Shown piece after piece: positions 1-10,224 of a stretch of DNA of 64,000 bases (the stretch's first letter is position 1; the number at the start of each line of letters is the position of its first letter). The DNA is from Vitellaria paradoxa (lineage: Eukaryota; Streptophyta; Magnoliopsida; Ericales; Sapotaceae). Position numbers and translations under genes: made by a program. Location of the stretch: positions 10,391,223-10,455,222 of the forward strand of contig CM034241.1 in assembly GCA_019916065.1 (NCBI GenBank), written 5' to 3'. The notes beneath the pieces were generated by a model. It saw nothing but the letters and a program-made list of their open reading frames with translations, was not told the DNA's origin and did not search any database.

Positions 1-354
1 TAAGTTTGAATGATAGTCAGAGATTATGATTGCATATATGTCGAAGTAAAAAGTTTATACCAAGATTCGATGACATCATTGTTTAAACTTATGCGAGATT
101 AGTATTTAGAAAATTTTAAAAATTTGTATTAGGCGCATGCTTCTCGATGATCTTAAAATTTATAGAATATGTGTTTAGATTGAAATGTATATTTGGGGTT
201 ACTTTTGAAGTGTAAGTTTGTTTATGATAAAGTTCTATTACAAAAATTTTAAAAGTAAGTTTTGAAACTTGGTAACATATAAAATTTGATTTAAATTTCT
301 ATGGTTGGTATTGAACTTATTTGTATTGGAAGAAATTTTATTAGGAGGAGAGAT
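1..354 (+). other. AT-rich sequence ending in a polypurine tract
   Basis: No coding frame is recognisable. The segment ends in a purine run at 341-354 directly before a TGTAAC sequence that looks like an LTR start. This suggests the last part is the 3' end of a plus-strand Gypsy internal region, but no protein similarity supports it. Confidence 0.3.
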
Positions 355-840
355 TGTAACATCTGGGATATTTATTTTCAATATATTAATTAAATTAATA
401 AAAAAAATTTTTTCTTCAGAGTTTAAAAAAAATATTTATTTTAGATATAGTGATTTTGTGTGGAGATTGTTGGTTTGATTGGATGCTTATATGAGTTGCT
501 TTGTGCGGCTTGTCAATTTTTGTTGGTTTGCTGTGTATGGTGGGATAGATGCATACTACTTACAATTTGATTGTGGGTAGTGCTAAGACTGGTTTACATT
601 TAGTGATATATGATTATTGTCATTTAGGCTGTGATTTTGTTCTCATTTGTGAGTTAGATTTATACCGATTGTAAGCTATAGTTGTGAGCTAACTGTTTAT
701 TCGAGGATATAACTTTCAAATTTTGTAATTACTTTTTTTAACTAAAACATAATTTTGTGTGAATAATATGCATGGATTTACAAATGTTTAAACTTATCAA
801 GGTAATTTATTATTAAAGTGCTATATAATAATCGTGGATG
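355..840 (+). repeat. Possible partial LTR (start only)
   Basis: It begins TGTAACATCTGGG immediately after a purine tract, as plant Ty3/Gypsy 3' LTRs do. I find no matching LTR end, so the right limit is set only by the next recognisable element. No gene is visible. Confidence 0.3.
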
Positions 841-915
841 CATGTCATTTAGGTTTTACCTATAAAATTGTGTTATAAATTTCGAGGACGAAATTTTTTT
901 TTTAGGAGGGGAGGA
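841..915 (+). mobile_element. 3' end of a Gypsy internal region with polypurine tract
   Basis: The motif TTCGAGGACGAAATTT at 881-896 is followed by the purine tract TTTAGGAGGGGAGGA (901-915). Versions of the same motif lie just before the 3' LTRs of elements A and B in this window. That places this stretch as the last bases of a chromodomain-type Gypsy internal region on the plus strand. The rest of its internal region is missing. Confidence 0.55.
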
Positions 916-1490
916 TGTGATGACTCAGAATTTTAATGCTTTGATTAATTGTTAATTAATATTTAATTTGGTAAAAATAAAATTTTTATTGATTTAAATT
1001 TTTGGAAACATAAATTAAATTCAATTTTTATTGTGGATGCATGAAATTAGAAGTCTAGTCTAATTTGAATTCTAATTCTTTTTCCATTAGGATTCTACCA
1101 ACTAATAGCGAGTACATGGAATTAGAAGTCTAGTTTGATTTGAATTCTAATCCTTTTTCCATTAGGATTCTACCAACTAATAGCCAGTACATGGAGTTGG
1201 AAGTCTAGTTTAATTTGAATTCTAATCTTTTTTTCCATTAGAATTCTATCAACTAATAGCTAGTCCAGATATACGTGTATATACATATAACATGCGCTTT
1301 TCGGCAGTCAAGTTAAAGGGTTAAAAAGAGAAAGAGAGAGAGAAAGAGAGAAGAAAAGATAAAGGGTAGTGGCGGCAGATGAGAAAAAAAAATCTAATGT
1401 GAATGCTGTGGAATGACAGGAGAAGTTGTTAAAATATGTATTATTTATCTTTTATTCACGTGCTCGGTTTATGAAATTCGGGGCGTGACA
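916..1490 (+). mobile_element. LTR H (575 bp) of a plus-strand Gypsy element
   Basis: It starts TGTGATGACTCAG right after a purine tract and ends GGGGCGTGACA, a typical Gypsy LTR end in plants. It contains three 75-bp tandem units, a TATA-like stretch near 1268-1290 and a GA-rich stretch near 1329-1350. The sequence to its right is an R-family LTR cut at the same place as the R copy next to element D. No second LTR of this type is in the window. Confidence 0.6.
1040..1264 (+). repeat. Three 75-bp tandem repeats inside LTR H
   Basis: Units start at 1040, 1115 and 1190 with exact 75-bp spacing. Each contains GAAGTCTAGT... then TTTGAATTCTAAT and CCATTAG. The second and third units differ from the first by scattered substitutions. 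They lie upstream of the LTR's TATA-like region, where enhancer repeats are often found. Confidence 0.85.
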
Positions 1491-2773
1491 CACTTTTTAA
1501 AATTCGAAGGTCTAAAGGTGCAAAAACAGTCTTGAATTCAGTTTGTTCAGCAGATATAGTTTTACACGTGCTCAGTATTTTGGGCATAACTTTTGACTCA
1601 CAAATCGGATTGATGCAAATCTTTTTGGGTTGGAAAGAAAACTTAGAGGGTTACAACTTTTTTGTTTTAGCTGAAGCCTAACTCTACCGTTTTAGGGGTC
1701 GAAAATACATCAGAAGCTACAAACAAAGAGCTATTAGCATGCTGGACTACATCAGTCAAAGTTTTGGTTTCCCTACCCCCAATATTCAGGTATTATTTTT
1801 TTATCACAATCAAGTTTCATACTTTAAGCCTAGAAAATGCATCAAATACATTTTAGGAGGTTCGTCATCCTACCTCAATGAAGATATTGGTGACCAAGCC
1901 TATGAAGGAAAAAGGAGTTGACCTTTGAACACCACCCAATTAGAAAATTCCAAGCCTTTCTTCTTCCTCCAAGCAACACCTAATCTCTAACCATAGTAAA
2001 TAATGATTCATTTTTTTTCTCTCTTATTTTTTTTTTCTTTTTGAAGGCACACCAATTTATAAGAAGTCATGGGAGTGTAGAGAAAGTGTAGGTAGAGGAA
2101 AACAACCTCCACTTCCTAGACTTGAAAGCCACTAAAGTAGGATTATGCATTAGGTAGCATGATCCAAAAATCATGCTTAGCTTTTTGACTATCTAACCAA
2201 ATAATTTAAGAGAGGTATTGGGGGAGATGTATGGAGGTGGCATGATCTGGGAATCATACTAGCTTTTTGACAAATTATTAAAAAGATGCTTTAAGTGTTT
2301 AAATCATGCTAGCTAAGTAATTTGGAAAATGCTTTAAAGTCGTCAATGTAGGGTTTTCTTTTTTGACTAATTAGCCAAATAGTTTGGGAGATTGTGAAAG
2401 ATATATGGAAGAAAGGATGGATGGAAAATGAAGTTTACCGGGAAATGATTTAGAGCTACTATTCATGAGTCAACTCAGTGAGTGATAAAGTGAGTTGAAG
2501 TGAGTTGAGGTGAGTCAAAGAAAAGGGTTGACCCATGGGTTAATGGGCTTGGGTTGAACCAATTGGGTAATTGGGCTAGGAATTGTTTGGATAAAAGTTT
2601 AGAAATTCTACATTAAACTCCCACATAGGGTGAAATTAAATCCGAAAATCTTTCTAACTAATTTTATCATTCCAAAAATTTTCTAATGCTCAATTTCCTA
2701 GATTTTTTCTATAATAAATATCACCACCACACTTAAGCAAATTAATTAAGAAAAAAAAAATCAGCTTATTACA
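1491..2773 (-). mobile_element. Truncated R-family LTR
   Basis: This matches the part of B's 3' LTR from about 11064 to 12438, in the same orientation. It includes the stretch with repeated TGAGTTGA motifs (near 2470-2530), and its outer end reads TTATTACA, the start of the LTR on the minus strand. The other two thirds of the LTR are missing, replaced at the left by LTR H. Short open frames here are chance. Confidence 0.8.
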
Positions 2774-2932
2774 CATACCCATCAGCAACGGCGGCGGAGC
2801 CACCGTGGTCCGGCGTGTCACCGGGAGAGTCGCGGTTGCGGTGGCTTGCAACTCGGTTTGGGCAAGTCCGAGAGTTATGGCTGAGAACACCACCAAGTCA
2901 TGGTCGCCTCTTCTCAGATCTCCGTCGATCAT
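2774..2932 (-). pseudogene. Possible 5' exon of an unknown gene, cut by the R LTR
   Basis: This GC-rich patch stands out from the AT-rich surroundings. On the minus strand an ATG at 2932 opens about 53 codons, beginning MIDGDLRRGD and ending near PPPLLMGM, before entering the R LTR at 2773. I do not recognise the protein. The abrupt change of base composition at the LTR edge fits an old gene fragment next to an LTR insertion. The plus-strand frame across the same DNA is equally open, so strand and coding status are uncertain. Confidence 0.25.
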
Positions 2933-3830
2933 GACTAAAAAAGTCGTGCATCAGAGAATCATAGGGCTTCGATTAGATAGAGTTTCAAGTGTTTTAGAGA
3001 GAGAAAGTTAGTATATTGCTCTGGTGGTGATTTTGATGGTAGATTTTTACATTTTTATTTTATTTTTGTAGGAAAATGGGTGTTATGTCTCGCTTTTGAA
3101 CTGTTGATTTTTTGAAGCTTTTGATTCGTTGAAAGTGAGCAAAGCACCACATTGGAGTACTGTTTATGGGCTAAGGCCAAGCTTATCCCTGGCCCACCCT
3201 GTTCGTCCTTCTACGGCCACTCTAAGCTCATTTCTAGAACCAATCTCACCAGTGAGTTTCAGTTGCCTATTTCTCATAATAATTTTCCACCATCTGTTGT
3301 TTGGTTGCAAAGAAAATTTGTGAAATATATTCTCTTCCCTTTGAACAATTGGAAACTCCCCCACTTAGGTACTCAAAAGTAATCTGAATGATTTTATTTG
3401 TCCGATTGTTGAATTTTGATTGTCTGACAGTTGGATTTGACTACCTTTTGTGTTTGGTTGTTAAAGGAAGTCATTTAGTTTTGGAAGGACTAATTTAGAA
3501 TTTCTCGATTTATAAGTAGCCGATTCAAGTTCTCTCTGGGTGTTGAACATAATATATTCCAACCCTTCAATTTTAGAGTAGGCAGTAATGAATTTCAAAA
3601 GAAATTATTTTTGATTTTCATGGAAGAACTGTATTTTGTCATGTTTTAGTTTTTATGGTCTTACGTGCAAACATATGTGATTTTCTATGTTTCTGATTTG
3701 TGAACTAGCTAATTGTAGATTTCCTGAAATCCTGTTTTTGGGACAAAATAGGATGAAACCTTTTGCTAGCCAGCAACTACGAGGATGTTGAATTCTTGAT
3801 TCTTGAACCTTTGAAAAAATAAAATTATAA
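2933..3830. other. Low-copy spacer, no gene identified
   Basis: It has moderate AT content and is not matched elsewhere in the window. Several short open frames near 3129-3382 overlap on both strands and look like chance. It could be untranslated or intron sequence of the possible gene fragment to its left. Confidence 0.3.
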
Positions 3831-4023
3831 TTTGGCTTGTAAATAATTCAAATTTAAAATTATAAAGTAAATTTACATAAAAATGTAAAAATAATCTATA
3901 AATTAAAAATCATTAATAAAAAGAGATTAAGGTATAAAATTTTATACAAAAAGTATTTTATAATATTTTAAAATAATAATTTAAAATATTTTATACAAAA
4001 AGTATTTAAAAAAATACAAAAAG
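3831..4023 (-). repeat. Helitron-like AT-rich repeat, left part (split by element A)
   Basis: The stretch beginning ATAATTTGGCTTGTAAAT matches 46543-46700 inside the non-autonomous Helitron, and its continuation lies beyond A at 44277. Together they read as one diverged copy of that repeat. The AAAAG at 4019-4023 is the left target duplication of A. No clear Helitron terminus is seen at the left edge. Confidence 0.55.
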
Positions 4024-6855
4024 TGTCACGCCCCAGAATCCACGACCGGGGACGTGGGAACAAAACCCAAAAAAATAAATATCAAACTATGAAAAATGTA
4101 CCATATCAGAGCAAAAGTTAATTAAAGTATTTTTTCAATTTCTTAAATATCTAAAATACCTTTAAAATGCCCTAAAAATGGGCTACAAAACTATGCCACA
4201 AACATGGGCCCAAATCATTACTCCATTACATTAAAATTTAACTATTGAAATGCAAAATAAAACAAATCATCCAGCTATAATAACCCAAGACGGCTAGCTA
4301 ACCCATTGGTCTATCATGAGCATCAACCCCTGCATTACCAACTATAGTAGTTGGTGAGCACTAAATTCCACGTGTGCTCAGAAAGTGTTTATAAAATATA
4401 ATTTCTTAATCATGCAAAGCTATTAACACTAATCAATAAGAATAAAATTTAAAATCCAAAAATTTTCAAAATATCCATATTTAATCATTTCATTCAAATA
4501 ATAAAGTTACTCAGTTATGATCTCGCAGTCTCATGATAAAAATAAATCATTTCACATCATTCACATCACCACGCATTAATATCATACTATGAGTCAGGTA
4601 CTCTGCAAGTTTATTCTGTGGCCTCAGAGCTAAACCCAAAATAAATCCCCAGGCCTAAGCCATGGGGTACAACTAGTCCTGCAGTTCTAGATGTACTCAT
4701 CATATCCCTAGACCTCAGTCATAGGGTACAATTAGTCCCACAGTCCCAAATGTACTCATTTGCTTTAGTAGGCAAACCGGTCCCGCAGTTCTGGTACTAA
4801 ATATACATTAGAATAAGCTATATATGTATTTTGTAAGTTTCTAACCTATTGATTATGCTAACCATCTTGCGCAGGTTTCTGGACTTCCAACCCTTGGGCT
4901 TTAGAACCCACTCTTTCTAGTACCGTTAATGACCCCAATAACCCAAAAATCAAATCTCAAGCAATTCCTTTAATTAACAGCACAATATACACAAAAGTTC
5001 TCTCTAATTTGATTTTTTTGTGTTCTTCCCTTTACTTTATAAGTTTTATGAAGTGTGAATGTGTTTCGGGCCTAAGTTTCATGTTGCCCTTCCATAAAAA
5101 TATTCTCATACAAGATTTATCAAATAAATATCATGCAACCATATTCAGGAATATATATGCAGCTAGCTTGGTAAATAAAATTTTATATCAAGCATGTCAT
5201 GACAATGAAGGATTCAAGACATAAATTTTGATAATTCATATAAAATAGAAAATAAAATATTTTATACTAATTCAAAAGCCTAAAATACTTATAATTAAGT
5301 CCAGTTTCATAAAAACAAGATTTAGAATTTATTCATAAGGCCATATAATACAGATTTTAAGAATACTAAATGGGTATTTCTGCTAGAATCATACAGAATA
5401 GCTTTCTTTCACGATTTTTATAAAATCCATTTTAAATCCAAAAATTTTGAAATTTTCATATAAAGATCATTCATATATCTAGTTTAACATATAAAAATTT
5501 CAAAAATTTTATCAACTTTTATTTATACCTTATACCAAATATCTGACTGCTATTAGTACAGCAATGTAAATCAATCAGCCAAGTTTCAACATGTCTAGTT
5601 TCACATAGAAAATTATTAGAAATAAATTTAATCTCCAGGTATCATTTTTATACCGAAAATCAAACTCCTGTCATCACAGCAATTTAAAACAAACAGTCAA
5701 TTTTCACGATTTTTGTAAAATCCATTTTAATTCAAAAAAGTATGAAATTTTTACTGGATATTAGTTTGTATATGTACTCACACATATAAAAATATCAAAA
5801 ATTAATTCGACATCTAAGCAAGAATTTCATATAAAAACAGTGTGCTGATCCTAGCATGGAAATCTCAACCAATCAGTCTAGTTTGACTATTTTTAATAAA
5901 TTCATTTAAATTCCAAAAATTATGAAATTTTTAAAAGAAACTCATCTACATGACTAATTTAACATACATAAAAGTTTCAATAATTAAATCAATCTCTAAG
6001 TATGATTTTTATGGGAAAACAATGTACTCATTTTGGTGTGAAAAATCTAAAATTTCATATAATCAAGAATCAATTCATAGAATAGGTTTTTCATCTCTTG
6101 CACATATACATATATATACACATGGCATGATAAAAAAATATATCAAATAAACACAATCTCACCTACCTCACTACACACGTAGACGATCGGTGTGTATTGC
6201 GTTACTACCAACTCAAGTTGGCCTTCTAGAGTGATTTCAGCGATCCCCTCTTTCAAACTTAACTCAAGACTTCGTTTGTCTTGCACCGATTTCTCTTAAT
6301 AGGTATGATTGTACCAATCTCCTCTTGTTGGAACTTTTGAAACCAAAATAGAAGAATAACGGGAAGGAGAAAACTCTCTGGTGCAAGTTATGTATGTGAA
6401 GAAAATGATGGGAGATAAAGAAGAGTGGTTTATGTAAAAATGTTTCATCTTTCCCTTCCGTTACATGTACCACCATAACTTACCCATCAATACACCTTTA
6501 AACCATAAATTCCTAGCTGTAACCATTTGGCCTCTCTTATGACAATAATTTCTTGTCATAACTCCTCCTCCCACTCTATCACACACACGTATTCTTAGAA
6601 CCCCTCTCTTGGCCTCCTTACACTACATTAACTCACTCATTCAGCCAATAAGAATGCACCTCCCCCAATAAATAGAAAACACATTAAGCTAATACATATA
6701 TATATATATATATATTTAAATATACATTAGCATCATACAATATATGCACACACACAACCAATTAAATAAACATGTCACACATAAAATAAAACTTAAATAA
6801 TAAAATTTGAATAAAATTAAAGTATATATATTTTTTAAAATTCTGGATTCTTACA
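4024..6855 (-). mobile_element. Element A 3' LTR (2832 bp)
   Basis: It aligns with the split 5' LTR at 32783-33535 and 42125-44271. On the minus strand it begins TGTAAGAATCC and ends GGGGCGTGACA. It contains a (TA)n run near 6690-6712. It has no coding content; frames at 5009-5224, 5950-6150 and 6264-6476 are chance. Confidence 0.9.
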
Positions 6856-6868
6856 TCCTCCCCTCCTT
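6856..6868 (-). other. Element A polypurine tract
   Basis: The minus strand reads AAGGAGGGGAGGA directly before the LTR start TGTAAG. The usual TTCGAGGACAAAAATTT-like motif is just upstream. It would prime plus-strand DNA synthesis. Confidence 0.8.
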
Positions 6869-6917
6869 ATAAAATTTTTGTCCTCGAAAATTAAATAACA
6901 AAATAATACAACAAAAA

Positions 6918-8555
6918 TCAAGCAAACAATTTGGGAAAACGATGTCTTATATCTTGCTCGAGCTCCCAAGTCGACTCATCTATCCCATGATGCTTCCACA
7001 GTACCCGAACCAATGGTATTGTCTTTCCTCGAAGAACCTGCTCACAAGAATCCACAATTCTCACAGGCTTTATCTCGTAGGAAACATCGGAATTTACCTC
7101 AAGCTCTCTCGAATCCAAAACATGCGATGGGTCAGGGATATACTTCCTCAACATGGACACATGAAACACTAAATGCACTCCAAACAACCTCGGTGGCAAA
7201 GCCAAATGGTACGCCACCTCGCCAACCCAAGCTAACACCTTGAATGGCCCAATGAACCTCGGTGACAATTTGCCTTTATGGCCAAATCGGAACTTTCCCT
7301 TACGTGGCGAGACCTTTAGAAACACATGGTCTCCCACCTCAAACTCCAATGGCCTTCACCTCTAGTCAGCATAGCTCTTCTAGCAACTGCACGCTGTCTC
7401 AAGCCTCTGCCTGATGATTTTGATCTTCTCTGTTATCTCCCGAACCATCTCAGGTCCTAACAAATTTCTCTCCCCAACCTCTGCCCAGTAAATAGGGGAT
7501 CTGCATAGCCTATCATACAATGCCTCGTAAGGTGCCATCTCAATACTGGACTGAGAGCTGTTATTGTATGCAAACTCTACCAATGGAAGGTGCGTCTCCT
7601 AGCTACCCTGAAAATCCAGTAAGCATGCCCGAAGCATATCCTCCAAGATTTGAATGGTACGTTCAGACTGCCCATCTGTTTGAGGATGATAGGCAGTACT
7701 AAAAAAACAATTCTATACCCATGGCCTGCTGGAGAGTACCAGAAACAAGATGCAAATTTGGGATCCCTATCTGATACGATTGACATCGGAGCCCCATGTA
7801 GCCTCACAATCTCTCTAATGTACAACTGAGCCAAACTATCCAATAAGTCAGTCAAACAAATTGGTAAGAAGTGCGCTGACTTTGTTAATCTATCCACCCC
7901 CACCCAAATATAGTATCATGCTTCTTGGGAGACTTGGGCAAATTAGTAACGAAGTCTATTGTGATATTTTCCCACTTCCGTTCTGAAACTAGCAATGGCT
8001 GAAGTAATCCTGCAGGGCTCTGATGCTCTGTTTTCACTTGCTGATAAGTGAAACACTTGCTCACAAACTTAGCTGCATCTCTTTTCATCCCAGCCCAAAA
8101 GAACTATCGGCAGAGATCTTGGTACATCTTTGTCCTTCCAGGATGTACTGCGAACTTGGAATGGTGAAACGCCCTCAATACTGCATCTCTAACTGAAATT
8201 GGCACAAACAGCCTTCCCTAAAATCTTAATCCTCCATCTGACCCTGTCATCCAACTAGGCATGACCTCATCACTACTCATCTGTACCCAGTACTCATTAG
8301 CCTCAGCATCATTACCTTGGGCCTCCACAACTCTACTTAGTAAGGTGGGCTGAATCACCATAAAACATAACACTGCTTGGTTCTCGACCTCCTGATAGTC
8401 AAGCCCAAACTCACCCAAATTATCCATCATCCTCCACTCTCGTACTGCCACATTAGCCAAGGTGGCTTGGGTCTTCTGGCTTAAGGCATCAGCAACCACG
8501 TTGGCCTTGCCCGGATAGTAATGTAGTTCAAAGTTGAAGTTTTCCATGTACTCGA
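6918..8555 (-). pseudogene. Element A integrase and chromodomain, with the end of RNase H
   Basis: The segment reads from the last residues of RNase H (YHPGKANVVADAL-like, here YYPGKANVVADALSQK) into integrase. The zinc-binding region contains HPG but its last cysteine pair is damaged (CFTYQQ, a C-to-Y change). The catalytic core keeps SIVSDRDPKF with one catalytic Asp, then breaks by frameshift near 7720. The C-terminal part (6918-7349) runs from EFEVGDHVFLKVSP through RGKTIPLVRVLWKHHG to ESTWELEQDIRHRFPKLF, a chromodomain of the Tekay/Del type, and is open to its natural stop. The enzyme would join new DNA copies to host chromatin. It is dead here: several stops and frameshifts, and its upstream half lies 20.9 kb away beyond element B. 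Confidence 0.9.
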
Positions 8556-9316
8556 TGTCACGCCTCGGATTTTCATAACCCAAATACCCAAGGGTGACTT
8601 GGGATTATTTATTTGGGTATAAAAATAAGATGACAGCAACACACCGTCACACTCCAAATTTTTCCTCCAAACTAGGGTTGACTTACAATAAAAATTTAAG
8701 GTATTCAAAATTCCTAGTTTATCCCAACCAATATTTATAAGTCATTAGACTGAATCATTCAATGGGATTCAACTATAGGGCACAAAATAAAAAAAAATAG
8801 AGAATAATATTACAGAGCCATCTAAGCGTCCCAACCATGCGATTAACATTACATATCAAATAAAACAACTAGGTCTAAACTTAATGATTACAATCATCCA
8901 ATAATTATTATTATAGAGCACAATAATAAATAAAGTCTTCCAGCACTGCGCAAGAAAAAAAATAGATAACTCTTCTAATGGAATATTTAAGAGAAATTAA
9001 TCTCTTTCCGGCTCATCTTCAGTATTCCTGTGCTTAATATCTTGAAAAAAATATTCCCAAAGGGTGAGTTACTAAAGCCCAGTAATCAGAATCTCCTAGG
9101 TACCTATATGCAGTGGTTGTAATGCTACACTGTATTAAGTGACCCACTACAGTGAATGTGATTAGGTGGCATACTGTTTATACAACAATTAATTCAATAA
9201 ATACCAACTGAATAATATAAATTATACTGACAACGGTTTGATGAAACCATCACGGTAACTACTATTTTACTTACATGTAGAAATAGTTAAATGTTGATGT
9301 GTGTACCACAATGAAA

Positions 9317-9380
9317 TCTGTGTCACAGTGGTAGAGATCTCAGATTCAAATCTTCAAGGTCTCGGGATTAAACCCTGTAG
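9317..9380 (+). repeat. tRNA-like segment 2 in the R LTR
   Basis: The stretch resembles a decayed tRNA or SINE head. It has TGTCACAGTGGTAGAG (D-arm and A-box-like), a perfect small hairpin AGATTCAAATCT (anticodon-arm-like) and GGGATTAAACCC (T-arm and B-box-like). The corresponding reverse-strand sequence in LTR F keeps the same three parts near 52105-52180. It is not a functional tRNA gene. Confidence 0.35.
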
Positions 9381-10136
9381 CGATACAGGTTTCATATATA
9401 TATATATTTTATAAAATATTCATCAAGAGTAATTAAATATAATTAAATAATTCCAACACATCATTCATACATAAGTAAAAGAGGTTGCCAGTCATAGTAA
9501 CATTTGGTATAGGAGTTTAATCTAAATCCTCCTAAGATAATCATACTCCTATCCTCCTCTACCCCCAGCCTTGGGAACTAGTGACTTTATGGGCTTAGCA
9601 TTCAATGCATTCCGACGGTGTCACCCACCAAAAACCTAGCTGTCGCGACTGACTACTTGACTGGGCCGGTTAGAAAGGAGTATCTCCCAAATAAAATACA
9701 TATGTTCCCATCTCCATCCAAAAGGCCATTTCTACCCACCCATCACCCCATTGCCAAAAATAACTTTACCATCGAGTGCCTTAATTTATTTTCACCCTTT
9801 AGTATTCCAAGAGTATCTTGTATGGCAATCAGACATTTTTAATAACAAACGGCAATGTTCTCGAGTGATGAATCCAAAGTAGGATTATTCAGTCACATAT
9901 AGTATACTTTAAGTATTTTATCTCAATTCAAAATTTAATAATAATTCACAATAAATTAAAGATTAAACATAATTACCAACATTATTATCACAAAGATAGG
10001 TACCACATGTAAATTAACAAGTAGCAAGTAACTAGAAAAATTTAGAATTGGAATTAGTATTTAAGTTAATTCTTTGACAAGTTTGCCGTACTAGCCTTGA
10101 TAAGAATAAAATTATTTCTAATGGTATATTAATTAA

Positions 10137-10224
10137 GCCAAGGTTTGTAGCTTAGTGGGCGGGTGACCCTAATTGCGATTTGAAGTCGCGAGTTCGAACC
10201 TCATTGGCAGTGATCTCAGTTTTT
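10137..10224 (+). repeat. tRNA-like segment 1 with Pol III box motifs, antisense in the R LTR
   Basis: An A-box-like TAGCTTAGTGGGC (10148-10160) is followed 30 bases later by a B-box GAGTTCGAACC (10190-10200), then a T5 run at 10220-10224 that could end Pol III transcription. GCCA at the start can pair with TGGC after the B box. LTRs F and G carry the same module, always opposite to LTR transcription. It is either an old tRNA-derived SINE head captured by the LTR or part of the LTR's own design. Confidence 0.55.

Noticed and set aside
1040..1264. CRISPR array
   Set aside because: The 75-bp units are directly adjacent without spacers, inside a plant LTR.
2805..3011. Plus-strand protein of 68 codons
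   Set aside because: No conserved motif and it overlaps an equally open minus-strand frame; too little support to call.
8556..8583. Start of an A protein within the first bases of B's LTR
   Set aside because: The residues before YMENF come from the LTR of B, as shown by the target duplication at 8551-8555.
10137..10224. Functional tRNA gene
   Set aside because: The acceptor stem pairs poorly and the anticodon arm is not convincing; it is kept only as a tRNA-like repeat.
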